DNA of 64,000 nt. Origin: Methanospirillum hungatei (GTDB lineage: Archaea > Halobacteriota > Methanomicrobia > Methanomicrobiales > Methanospirillaceae). Numbering within the stretch: the first letter of the stretch is position 1; every line of letters starts with the position of its first letter. The notes beneath the pieces are model-generated. The model was not told the origin of the DNA. It did no database searches and saw only the letters and a program-made list of their open reading frames with translations. Location: positions 1,240,001 through 1,304,000 of the forward strand of contig NZ_CP077107.1 in assembly GCF_019263745.1 (NCBI RefSeq), in the 5' to 3' direction. A program made the position numbers and the translations under genes. Of this stretch, positions 15,893-23,702 are shown piece by piece.

Positions 15893-17029
15893 TTACTTTT
15901 TCCCAAAATCGGATATTTCTTTTTGGCTGATGGTTTTCATCATTTCATCTTCAACTTTTAAACGGGCTTCAATTGTTGCTTCATACACAGCCCAATTTTC
16001 GATGTATTTTTCTTTTAGTACATCAACAACGGTCTTGGTTCGTTCACCACGACAATTTATTCTGAATGATTCTTTATCTTCATCGGCAAAAAGATCATAT
16101 CGTAAACCGTATGCAACGACCTCCTCTAATTTTCTTTTCACCATATCCTTTTTTACTGAGGGCGATGTTACGAGAGAGATCGATTTCATCATCTCATTCA
16201 TCATCAAATTTTTGGTTATTCGCTTTGGATCTTCGATGCTTTCCCGTTTAGCATACTGTTTTGGATAACACTGCCCGAGCACTGCCTGTTCAATGATAAT
16301 ATATGGATGGCTTGTGATGCAATAAGGGATGTCAAGACGTGTTTGTAATGACTTTTTTTCAGTTCCCATTTGAAGAAGTTCATGCAGAACAGGATCAGCA
16401 TGAGAATATTTCTCTGATATCTGAGCAATCTTAGAGAATGGATGGAATATCCATATAACAAATCCATCTCTATTCAACATAGAGGACTTGTTTTTCTGAA
16501 TAGAATCATCTTTAGATTGATGAATTTTTTCTGAATCTTTATCAGCGATACATAAGACATATTCACAGTCATCCCAAGAGATTGTATCATCTATCCTTTC
16601 AGAGAGATACTCCTTATTCTTTTGTACTAATTGAATCGATTGTTCAATTTCAGTGCTAACATTTTTCACACTGCTGATGGATGATTTACATTCGATAAAT
16701 ATTGCCTTTTTGCTAGTATCATTGAATAGTAAAAGATCAAAACTCTTATTCCCTTCCTGAAGACCCCCAAACTCAATGAGTGGTTCTGCACAAACAAAGT
16801 GGAATCCTGTTTTGATGGCTAGGTCTGTTCCGCAAAAAGCACGGCAACATGCCTGAACCATCTCCAAGTGTTCATATTCACTGGATAATTCCCGGTGAAC
16901 TCGACCGAGAAAATTTGGTTTGTTGATCAGTTTCCATTTTTCAAGGCGAACTTTATATTCTTCTTTTTGACTTGTCGATAGTCGATGAAAAAACGAATCC
17001 GTTTTATCCATCACCCCAGGAATATCCAC
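15893..17029 (-). CDS. Putative PD-(D/E)XK-fold nuclease, first recognised part of a two-gene unit
   Basis: A 378-residue protein I cannot assign to a named family. Residues 85-120 hold a PD-(D/E)XK-like core: 'IEFGGLQEGNKSFDLLLFND' with D98, then 'KAIFIECKSS' with E113-C-K115, preceded by a helix with a conserved-looking Glu ('YEHLEMVQACCRAF'). This matches the D-x(n)-E-x-K metal-binding pattern of restriction-like nucleases. The rest is mostly helical; residues 200-350 have no motif I know. It lies 7 nt after the stop of the upstream gene (17037-18110), so the pair is one operon. The two genes are AT-rich, have no recognised relatives nearby, and sit between defence-type genes and a decayed element. 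A role in defence is inference. Confidence 0.65.
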   Translation of the reverse strand: MDIPGVMDKTDSFFHRLSTSQKEEYKVRLEKWKLINKPNFLGRVHRELSSEYEHLEMVQACCRAFCGTDLAIKTGFHFVCAEPLIEFGGLQEGNKSFDLLLFNDTSKKAIFIECKSSISSVKNVSTEIEQSIQLVQKNKEYLSERIDDTISWDDCEYVLCIADKDSEKIHQSKDDSIQKNKSSMLNRDGFVIWIFHPFSKIAQISEKYSHADPVLHELLQMGTEKKSLQTRLDIPYCITSHPYIIIEQAVLGQCYPKQYAKRESIEDPKRITKNLMMNEMMKSISLVTSPSVKKDMVKRKLEEVVAYGLRYDLFADEDKESFRINCRGERTKTVVDVLKEKYIENWAVYEATIEARLKVEDEMMKTISQKEISDFGKK

Positions 17030-17036
17030 GAATTCC

Positions 17037-18110
17037 TCACACGGCTACTGCCATTGAATCAACAGATTCTATTATAAGTTCAAAAAATCGCATTGAAGAG
17101 CCAATACTTGTTTTTTCAACTGGATAGATACTGATACCTTCTTCTCTTGCTTCAATATCAATGAGAGAACCTGACAAGTTGTCAATTAATCTTGCTTCCA
17201 GATATTCCTGATTCTGATTCTCGTTTCTCCTTAAGAGTGTAAATTCCCATTCTTCTGTATGTATTTCTTTTATAATTTGATCAATTACATCAGAATTAAC
17301 GGGGCGGGAAAGGTTAAGGGACCATGGTTTTTGAATATTGTAATTAAAATATGGTTTATTTCCTTGATGAAGAGTGTATGAAGAACTCGTAATAGCATCT
17401 CGAAGAGGTCCAATCCGTTCAATAATATGATCCAAAATACCAAAAATGCCTGATACTGCTCCCTCTTTTACAGTAATGATGCCTTTATTATCTAATCTAA
17501 AAGACCCAACATTTGGAATAGTAAAATCAAGAATCCTTGGGAGAATACCATAATAATACTCCAACTCTTCAAGTGTGTCCTTTCCATCAACTCCTCGGTA
17601 TTGTATTCCCCGGGTAACTGAAGGTCGATAATATGATTTTGTTTTAGTGGTAGGTCCACGTTTTGCTGAGAAATAGGATATAATCAGGTTCTGATAATTA
17701 GATGCCAGATCATCTTTTATTTCTTTCATGACCGTTGGAGCTATCCAAAGATTCGAGAGTGAGCCGGAGAGATAGATATATTCAAATAAAAGATGGGGAA
17801 TTTCATCGGTTTTTTTTGCATCAGTAATGAATAGCCCGATTTGATTTGAAACGTCAAAGAAAACTGAAAAGGGAACAATTCTCTGGTCTTTGTGCTCTTT
17901 TGTTATTTCAAAATAGGAACCACATTCTTTGAGTATTGAAAACCCAAACTCGATAATTGAATCTTTAAAATTCTGAAGAGTCAACCCATCAGCTACTGTT
18001 GCGATCACCTGCAAATTCCCGGATTTATGGGGAATTACACTCAGGTCATCAAATGATTTTTTGAACTCTTCAAGATCGGTAGCATGAACAGAATTAAAGG
18101 AGAATTGCAT
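17037..18110 (-). CDS. Protein of unknown function, partner of the PD-(D/E)XK-like gene
   Basis: A 357-residue soluble protein with no signal peptide, no membrane segment and no motif I recognise. The first 130 residues alternate strands and helices ('VHATDLEEFKKSFDDLSVIP', 'ITDAKKTDEIPHLLFEYIYL'). The middle contains 'YYRPSVTRGIQYRG' and 'ELEYYYGILPRILD'. The C-terminal 100 residues are strand-rich and acidic. There is no transposase or recombinase signature. It is the first gene of a two-gene operon with the nuclease-like gene (7-nt spacing), so it may be a sensor, specificity or inhibitory partner. Start 18110 is chosen because it is the only ATG near the frame's open end. Confidence 0.6.
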   Translation of the reverse strand: MQFSFNSVHATDLEEFKKSFDDLSVIPHKSGNLQVIATVADGLTLQNFKDSIIEFGFSILKECGSYFEITKEHKDQRIVPFSVFFDVSNQIGLFITDAKKTDEIPHLLFEYIYLSGSLSNLWIAPTVMKEIKDDLASNYQNLIISYFSAKRGPTTKTKSYYRPSVTRGIQYRGVDGKDTLEELEYYYGILPRILDFTIPNVGSFRLDNKGIITVKEGAVSGIFGILDHIIERIGPLRDAITSSSYTLHQGNKPYFNYNIQKPWSLNLSRPVNSDVIDQIIKEIHTEEWEFTLLRRNENQNQEYLEARLIDNLSGSLIDIEAREEGISIYPVEKTSIGSSMRFFELIIESVDSMAVAV

Positions 18111-18431
18111 AGCCCCCTCTGCGTGTATATACCTTATGACAATAAAAGTACCTATCCCTTTCGTTTTGATCAGGGATGGACGATGATATCATGGATGAGG
18201 ACAGAGGAGAAATATCAAAAATACCGAAATGTGGAATTGATTTGTAGATTATCAAATTTAACCATTTTTAAGAAAGTGGGAAAGAGAGAGGTGATTTATG
18301 GGTATCTCTTACAAGGGATGTGAACAAATGTCAGCCACTGAACCATACAGAAGAACATTCCGATGAAACCATATGGAAAGGATAATCCGCGTTTATGCGT
18401 TCACGGAATTGCCGAGACTCAATCCGCGATT
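18111..18431. other. Gene-free stretch upstream of the nuclease unit
   Basis: No credible ORF. It should contain the promoter of the minus-strand two-gene unit. The codon pattern of the small plus-strand frames is not gene-like. Confidence 0.4.
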
Positions 18432-18466
18432 ATAAAGAATAAGGGAATGAACCCGCTATTCTTTAT
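18432..18466. terminator. Strong hairpin at the border of the decayed element
   Basis: ATAAAGAATA (18432-18441) pairs perfectly with TATTCTTTAT (18457-18466), and GGG/CCC inside the loop can extend the structure. It lies about 70 bp beyond the last gene of the decayed element (minus strand), where a terminator or structural boundary signal would be expected. Confidence 0.5.
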
Positions 18467-18536
18467 TCTCCCCAGAAAGCCGGCTTATCCATCAGGCACA
18501 ACAATATCTGACCCGCTCGTTTATAACTGCAATGAA

Positions 18537-18777
18537 TCAGAGCCGGACCCACTTGAGCAGCCCGGATAACTGGCTGATATGATCCATCGACGTAGCTGCC
18601 AGAGCAAGAAGATTAACTGATATCGTTCCATCCTCTGCTTCCTCAATCGAAGTTACCACCAGGGCTGCAAACTCCATCGGTTCAGATGCCAGTTTCAGAT
18701 ATCGGTACACCAGGAGAGCGGCAATCGCGTTGATCACCGTAGATCCCCCCCAGAATCCCGCTTACCATCTCCCACAT
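18537..18777 (-). pseudogene. Small membrane protein gene, frameshifted in a G run
   Basis: ATG 18777 has a good ribosome-binding site (GGGGGAG on the minus strand) and starts 'MWEMVSGILGG'. A run of G residues near 18747 shifts the frame; the second frame continues 'STVINAIAALLVYRYLKLAS' (a membrane helix) and ends 'LSGLLKWVRL' at 18537. The intended product is about 79 residues with one membrane segment and an acidic patch. I recognise no family. It is the last gene of the decayed element. Confidence 0.5.
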
Positions 18778-18804
18778 CACAATCTCCCCCCATACTTCAC
18801 AAAG

Positions 18805-19326
18805 TTACGAAGAGTCAGATTCCCGGGACACAAACCCGGAAGATTGCAGGGTATCGTTTCCGAACTTCAGCGATCCAAAACTCATCATACGGGATCCATA
18901 TACATCCAGACCACCGGTTAGACCGGGACCGACCACCCATGACGCTGCATAACTTCCCTTGTTCTATATCCCCATTGAATAGAGTTCAGATTCTTCTTCC
19001 TACCCCTGGACATGCCTGATGAACACAAAGGCAAGGCTGTCGGGAATCAAAGCCGACTTCCCGGAAGCGTAATCCGAGACCAGGACCGGACCGGAACTCT
19101 TCACCGAGAGATCTGAAACAAGGCTTTCCCCTCCCGTCATAGATCGCGTAATTTCTGATGCATCCGCAGCCATGACACGGGAGGCATACGATCCGTTCTC
19201 CGTCTGCCCTGAACTCGCAAGCACGAACGATCTGTCAGTGAGGATTGAGGTACTCAGATAATCAGCACCCACAAGACCGGAGAAAACCAGGATCAGACCA
19301 CCAGAAACCAGAAATATCCAGTTCAT
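18805..19326 (-). pseudogene. Membrane-anchored surface-type protein with two in-frame TAG codons
   Basis: ATG 19326 begins 'MNWIFLVSGGLILVFSGLVG', an N-terminal membrane anchor, followed by a Ser/Gly-rich exterior-type sequence. The frame meets TAG at 19000-19002 and again at 18964-18966, yet continues with gene-like composition ('NKGSYAASWVVGPGLTGGLD', 'YGSRMMSFGSLKFGNDTLQ') to TAA at 18805. The total would be about 173 residues. There is no family I recognise; the small size and anchor suggest a structural or envelope protein of a virus- or plasmid-like element. TGA of the preceding frame overlaps this ATG, which is typical of operon neighbours. Confidence 0.5.
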
Positions 19327-19777
19327 TTTCCCGTCTCGGCTGGAAACCGTCAAACTATCGCGATTGATGCAAACGGTATAAAACTCGCTATTTGCATCAT
19401 GACACTTAAAGGTGCAGCTAAAGGCATCTTCTAAGCTGTCATGAGAGGGAGAACCACCCATCGCTGTTCCAAGAGCGGCAGTTCCCAGAATGGTTTTGTT
19501 ACATCCGTGTTGAAAGCCGCTACAGTAGGAGCCTTAATACTGATCTGACCAACCGTCTTCGCCTCAGCGTTCTCATAGATGATCTTTCCAGAGTATGCCT
19601 GAGATGATCGGTTTACCCCCTCGACATTCGCACCACTCAGGGTATAATCGGTACATCCCAAGGGGTTCGTATCGAGTATGGTCTGTGCAAACGTAATGAC
19701 GTGGTGAGATCTGGGATCGGAGATGCGAACTTCCGAACAGAGATCTTCACGAGCGATTTCTGAACAAAATCTGCCAT
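19327..19777 (-). pseudogene. Frameshifted gene of the decayed element (unknown product)
   Basis: ATG 19777, preceded by GGAG and by a TATA-like 'TATTTATACC' further upstream, starts 'MADFVQKSLVKISVRKFASP'. The coding signal then moves to another frame ('TILDTNPLGCTDYTLSGANV', 'SQAYSGKIIYENAEAKTVGQ') and again to the frame of 'GTAALGTAMGGSPSHDSLED'. At least two indels are needed, so the gene is broken. Intended length is about 150 residues. No known family; a two-Cys, strand-rich composition is all that can be said. Confidence 0.5.
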
Positions 19778-19802
19778 TAAATTACTCCACTCGAATGACT
19801 CC

Positions 19803-19812
19803 GGTATAAATA
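19803..19812 (-). promoter_or_regulatory. TATA-like box upstream of the element's structural-type genes
   Basis: The minus strand reads GTATTTATACC about 25-35 bp before the ATG at 19777, the right place for an archaeal box A. It is the best promoter candidate for the genes down to 18537. Confidence 0.4.
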
Positions 19813-19929
19813 CATACGGGAGGAGTTTACAAATAGTTTAAACGGAACCAAAAACAGGGCGATAGGTGGCCGAATTGAGGATTCAGGAGCGTCTATGTGT
19901 TTGCAACTCATAAGAGGAGCGTTGCAGTA

Positions 19930-20160
19930 TCAGATCAGCGTGAGAACCGATAATAGATCTTCAATATCAATTCCGGCTTGTTTTAAAATCGCCTTGAGAG
20001 TTCCCCTATCAAGTTCATCGTGATCAGGAACGACAATGGTTCGTTGTTCATTGGTATTTTTTAGAACAATATGACTTCCCTTCTGGTGATCGATTGAGTA
20101 CCCCAGACGAATCAAAGCGTTAATTACTTTTCGTGCAGGGAGAAGTGGGAATTTTGCCAT
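19930..20160 (-). CDS. hicA: HicA-family toxin (mRNA interferase)
   Basis: A 76-residue protein starting 'MAKFPLLPARKVINALIRLG', with the dsRBD-like HicA core: 'YSIDHQKGSHIVLKN' (the catalytic His lies in GSHIVL) and 'TIVVPDHDELDRGTLKAILK'. HicA toxins cleave mRNA at ribosomes. The start at 20160 is chosen because it overlaps the stop of hicB (TAATG); an upstream in-frame start at 20193 would lie within hicB and encodes no conserved sequence. All key residues are present, so the toxin looks intact, unlike the genes around it. Confidence 0.88.
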   Translation of the reverse strand: MAKFPLLPARKVINALIRLGYSIDHQKGSHIVLKNTNEQRTIVVPDHDELDRGTLKAILKQAGIDIEDLLSVLTLI

Positions 20161-20393
20161 TACAGTACATCTACTAGGACTTCTCTGACACACACCTGAC
20201 TTGCCCGAACGGGGATCGCATGATTATGAACTGATTCAAGGTATGCTTCTATTGCTTCCTTAGAATTTTCAGTAGCCTCATCGATAGTCTTCCCCTGAGT
20301 GATACATCCTGGCAGACCAGGGACCGTCACGACAAACCATCCATCTTCTCCCGGCTCAATCACCACTTTAAATTTTTGAAACATCGTACCCAC
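20160..20393 (-). CDS. hicB: HicB-family antitoxin
   Basis: A 77-residue protein with the partial RNase H-like HicB fold: 'FKVVIEPGEDGWFVVTVPGL', 'PGCITQGKTIDEATENSKEA' and 'IEAYLES'. It is the short form without an added DNA-binding domain. HicB binds and blocks HicA. The order antitoxin-toxin and the TAATG coupling with hicA fit a functional module. The start may be ATG 20393 or 20384 (fourth codon). An AT-rich region upstream (about 20400-20430) probably holds the promoter. Confidence 0.88.
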   Translation of the reverse strand: MGTMFQKFKVVIEPGEDGWFVVTVPGLPGCITQGKTIDEATENSKEAIEAYLESVHNHAIPVRASQVCVREVLVDVL

Positions 20394-20582
20394 TTTTTGT
20401 ATATTGTTATTGTTAGTACCATATCTCTTTGTTTCTTTGTTGATAATCGGAGATCTATCGCCTCTTAGTCAACCACTATGAGCAACCCGGATAACGAATA
20501 TGCGACTATCCCATAGGAATTGCAGCAAATTCAAACGATTCCAGATCAATACATCCGAGAATTATCTAATTCAAAGACGAAT

Positions 20583-20765
20583 TCAAGGTACCCCTGAAAT
20601 CTGGCGAATAATTTGTTTAGTTACAGTATCATCTGCCCCAAAAATCGACGGGAATTCATAACAGGTATTTCCGTGTTGGGGGACTGGGGCTTCCTGGGGA
20701 TAATATCCAAGGCAACGAAGATCGAGAATCACCTCTTTCGTCTTAAGATCCCACTCCTCAAACAT
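20583..20765 (-). CDS. Small hypothetical protein (doubtful)
   Basis: A 60-codon frame 'MFEEWDLKTKEVILDLRCLG' to 'VTKQIIRQISGVP'. It lies in the correct strand and order for the decayed element, between the membrane/HTH gene and hicB. No ribosome-binding site and no recognised family, so it may be a fragment. Confidence 0.3.
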   Translation of the reverse strand: MFEEWDLKTKEVILDLRCLGYYPQEAPVPQHGNTCYEFPSIFGADDTVTKQIIRQISGVP

Positions 20766-20981
20766 GATATCAAAACCGTTCAGTGTAGATTTGAGTTAGT
20801 CACAATTCTGGCAATTTTCCATCGAATAAACAATAATTATACTCATAATTGTTCTCTTTTCATTATCGAATAGGGACTATATTCGCTATTCCTGATTTCA
20901 TATACACAAGGGTCGGGGTCGTCGTTTCGTTCCGTCCCCTCCCACTCACCCACGGTACACAAATCCTCCCCTACTTCGATA

Positions 20982-21657
20982 TCAAGCATTCTCCCTGCCT
21001 TCCCGGTCCGGAATCACAAATAGATCCCCATCTTTCTCCAGTATCCCATCTTCAAGCAAACTGGGGACATACCGGGAAACCGTCTTGTCGGGCAATGTTC
21101 AGGTTCGCAGCTGCAGTAACATAACTTGCACTCGGATTCTCCCGAAAGAACTGTAACACCTGATCAGATGTTACATTCTTACCAGCACCCTGATGTACCA
21201 TAGTAACAGGTGGTGTAACATCACTACGGTCTGGTGTAACAGTTGTAACTTTTACCTGATTCTTCTCTGAAGAAGAAAGATCAGATCGGACAATCGAAAG
21301 CAGAATCTCAACCGTTACCATCAGTGTAATCGGCTGGATAGCATGAAACGCCTGGCTGAGTAGATTGTTCGAACTGACTGTCACATTGAACAGAATACTC
21401 ACCAATGTAAAGACCGAGAACACGAACCACCCGAACCGGGTACTCTCCTGCCGAAGAGAGTTCCGGAGAATGAGCGGAAAACCGGAAACCAACAATGAAT
21501 CAATACAGACCGGCCTGGCCCAGGTGAGGACCGGATCAATCCTCGATAACTCTGCTGCATACCGCAAGTTTGAGAACGAGAGGATGAAGAAGCAGAGAAT
21601 GACGATAACGGTCAGGATTCCGGTGAGATTTGGAATCCATCGCTCTATCTATTTCAT
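20982..21657 (-). pseudogene. Membrane protein with C-terminal winged-helix domain (DUF2637-like), interrupted
   Basis: ATG 21657 follows GGAG closely and reads 'MK', then TAG (21649-21651), then 'IERWIPNLTGILTVIVILCF' onward. The frame encodes about four membrane helices ('FGWFVFSVFTLVSILFNVTV', 'IQPITLMVTVEILLSIV'), a Thr/Val-rich linker and a C-terminal winged helix ('VLQFFRENPSASYVTAAANL'). Near 21090 one extra base shifts the frame; without it the domain continues 'TVSRYVPSLLEDGILEKDGD' and ends at 20982. The layout, helices then HTH, is seen in plasmid and virus regulators or spread proteins (DUF2637 family), but the assignment is tentative. Two lesions mean it is inactive unless it is recoded. 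Confidence 0.6.
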
Positions 21658-21696
21658 GACTCCTCACGACCCTGACCCCAGACCGTTGTACCTCAC

Positions 21697-22104
21697 TCAT
21701 GCTTTCGCCCCTTGGGAAGAGGAGATGCAATCAAATGCACATGAAACGGGACACATCCCGTAAATCTTGGTATCAGGTCTCCAGCTCACCAGTTCAGAGA
21801 TCACCATTCGAAGCGAAATCTCCGGATGTTCTCCAACTCTCAGGTACTTATGCCGGTTCTCCCAGATCTCCTCTTCAGTCACATACCGAGGAATAATCGT
21901 CCGGTTCATAGTTTGAACGCTCTTAATTGCCTCATCAATCTCGGTTGAATACACAGTAACATCTCGTGCCATCACTGTCCCTCTCCCTCCGGCATTTGAA
22001 TAACAGGAATCACAGATCGAGATCTGGTTCTCGGGATCTTTCCAGACTGCCTTCCCGGTATTACAGACACAGCACTGCCCAACATCTACATATATCCGCT
22101 TCAT
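21697..22104 (-). CDS. Zinc-ribbon protein of the decayed element
   Basis: A 135-residue protein with an N-terminal treble-clef-like pair of Cys knuckles, 'CCVCNTGKAVW' and 'ISICDSCYSN', and a second pair near the C-terminus ('MCPVSCAFDC'). The middle ('ARDVTVYSTEIDEAIKSVQT', 'VTEEEIWENRHKYLRVGEHP') is helical and acidic. No named family. The frame is open throughout, though the C-terminus may have shifted. It lies 39 nt upstream of the membrane/HTH gene on the same strand. Confidence 0.55.
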   Translation of the reverse strand: MKRIYVDVGQCCVCNTGKAVWKDPENQISICDSCYSNAGGRGTVMARDVTVYSTEIDEAIKSVQTMNRTIIPRYVTEEEIWENRHKYLRVGEHPEISLRMVISELVSWRPDTKIYGMCPVSCAFDCISSSQGAKA

Positions 22105-22139
22105 CCCGGCGATATTCAGTGTTCCCGGAAGAGTCCGGA

Positions 22140-22418
22140 ATGATTATTCCTTCTTCTCAGCGTTCTTATAACATTTATTACAGATTTTCCGGAATAATTC
22201 GTTCTTCAGGGTCATCCATCCAGGCAGCCGCTCGATATACTCGGCATACCCAGTATTGTACCGGTCGAATGAATCAGGAGGAAAACATCCAGATTCTTGA
22301 AATCATCCCGAAATACCTCAAAAAGCTCATGCGTCCTTTGTTCTGCTTTTGAAGAAGAAGGATTTATGAGGGCAGAATCCGGAGAATGTTCGGATCCGTT
22401 CGCATCTTTCTCAATCAA
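22140..22418 (-). pseudogene. Small Zn-finger-type gene, frameshifted
   Basis: A frame from ATG 22418 ('MIEKDANGSEHSPDSALINP') shifts near 22282. The other frame continues 'PPDSFDRYNTGYAEYIERLP', then 'GWMTLKNELFRKICNKCYKN' with a Cys-x2-Cys knuckle and a Lys-rich end. One missing base joins them into a protein of about 92 residues. It is the first gene of the decayed unit on the minus strand. Function unknown. Confidence 0.45.
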
Positions 22419-22665
22419 TAATATGGAGGTTAAACGTTAGAAATGGAATAGACATATGAACCGGATTTCCATGAAATCATTCATTTTTTTCATCTTGGGA
22501 GACATCAGATAACTTGTCCAGACATAATGAATACAGTTTATTTTTAAAATTCTAAACAAATTGTCCTGAAAATTAACCATTATCCGCAATTTCACACCTT
22601 AAGAGAGGAATTATCAAACAGAAAACGATTGTGCCAAAAACAGCTTTTACTGATCCACTGACCTT

Positions 22666-23043
22666 ATGAGCGGGGATGAAACCAGTAAACCCCATCATCC
22701 CCGGATTGATATGAAAACAAAAACAACCCCTCATATGACCAGGATCATAATCCTGGGCATTCTTTTAACCATTGCAGTTGCCCTTACAGGTATAGTAATG
22801 GCTGCAGTAGAAGAAGAGATAACCATTTCAGGAGCCACCAAACTCGAGTGTACAGAATCTTTATGCACCGTTACCAATGCTGACACCGGAGAAATTCTGG
22901 AAACGATGACCCCTACCGAGATGGAAATTCGTGCATCAGAATCAAAAAATGATTTCAGGATAGAAGGTCCGGATGCATCCGGAAGATATACCTTTTATGA
23001 TAAAAAAACGGGAGAATTCGCAGGTTATGGATATAAAGGATAA
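22666..23043 (+). CDS. Small secreted or membrane-anchored protein
   Basis: A 125-residue protein. The hydrophobic stretch 'IIILGILLTIAVALTGIVMA' at about 27-46 is a signal peptide or anchor. The rest is a small acidic domain ending 'YDKKTGEFAGYGYKG'. Translation may start at codon 16 (22711, MKTKTTPH), which would give a more normal signal-peptide length; neither start has a strong Shine-Dalgarno. It precedes a second secreted protein (gap 80 nt) and a membrane regulator on the same strand. No family recognised. Confidence 0.6.
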   Translation: MSGDETSKPHHPRIDMKTKTTPHMTRIIILGILLTIAVALTGIVMAAVEEEITISGATKLECTESLCTVTNADTGEILETMTPTEMEIRASESKNDFRIEGPDASGRYTFYDKKTGEFAGYGYKG

Positions 23044-23123
23044 CTCCTGAATTTCCTTACCCATTTTATTGGAAAAGAGATGTGCCAGAACGATTCAATA
23101 TACATCAGACAAACAATAGGAAC

Positions 23124-23702
23124 ATGATGTTCAGGACCCCACAGATCCCAATCATCGTTATATATTTAATTCTTGTTATTTTTGCGGTTATTTCTCCAGT
23201 ACAGGGAGATCCTAATTTAACGGATGCCATAACCTATGCAGATCCCATTAATAATTCCGTAACAGTCATTGCAATCGGAGACGAAGGCAACAAAACATCT
23301 GTGAAATATGGGATAATTCGCACAACCTCTGTCGGAACAGAAAATGTTGTTGTCGCAATAATCTCTGATGAACCATTTTCAACCGGTAACAATTCATCAT
23401 CCGGATCTGAACTATTACATCCCGGAGAAACCAGGTTTTTTTCTGATACCATATCAGAGGATCAGACAAAAAAATACGTTCGGGTGACATATGACACACA
23501 GGCTCCTGTTTCACTACAGGTACTGACCCCGGATGAGGAGTATGGAACATACTCCGATATTGATGATGGTATCGAAGACAACGCAATATTCATGAGAATT
23601 TATTCAGAAAGCGGCCTTGATCCGGGAAGATGGTATTACCAGGTTCATCTACCGGAAGATGCAAGCCCGGTATCCTTCCAGATAGAATCATGGGATGAGT
23701 AA
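23124..23702 (+). CDS. Secreted protein of unknown function
   Basis: A 192-residue exported protein. The start at 23124 is preferred over the GTG at 23082 because AGGAAC precedes the ATGATG. The signal segment 'IPIIVIYLILVIFAVISPVQ' ends before 'GDPNL'. The mature part is strand-rich ('NSVTVIAIGDEGNKTSVKYG', 'VRVTYDTQAPVSLQVLTPDE') with an acidic tail ending 'VSFQIESWDE', perhaps an Ig-like or jelly-roll fold. It overlaps the next gene (membrane regulator) by 8 nt, indicating co-expression and possibly joint sensing at the cell surface. Confidence 0.65.
   Translation: MMFRTPQIPIIVIYLILVIFAVISPVQGDPNLTDAITYADPINNSVTVIAIGDEGNKTSVKYGIIRTTSVGTENVVVAIISDEPFSTGNNSSSGSELLHPGETRFFSDTISEDQTKKYVRVTYDTQAPVSLQVLTPDEEYGTYSDIDDGIEDNAIFMRIYSESGLDPGRWYYQVHLPEDASPVSFQIESWDE

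Noticed and set aside
18363-18569. Plus-strand 68-residue ORF over the hairpin
   Set aside because: It runs through the perfect inverted repeat at 18432-18466 and into the end of the minus-strand small membrane gene; composition is not gene-like.
5019-21651. Pyrrolysine or recoded UAG as the present genetic code of the host
   Set aside because: Normal genes in the window end with TAG (lectin-like gene at 4522 and SIR2 gene at 12252), several amber-containing genes also carry frameshifts, and no pyl genes or suppressor tRNA are visible. Decay, possibly with an unusual source, is simpler.
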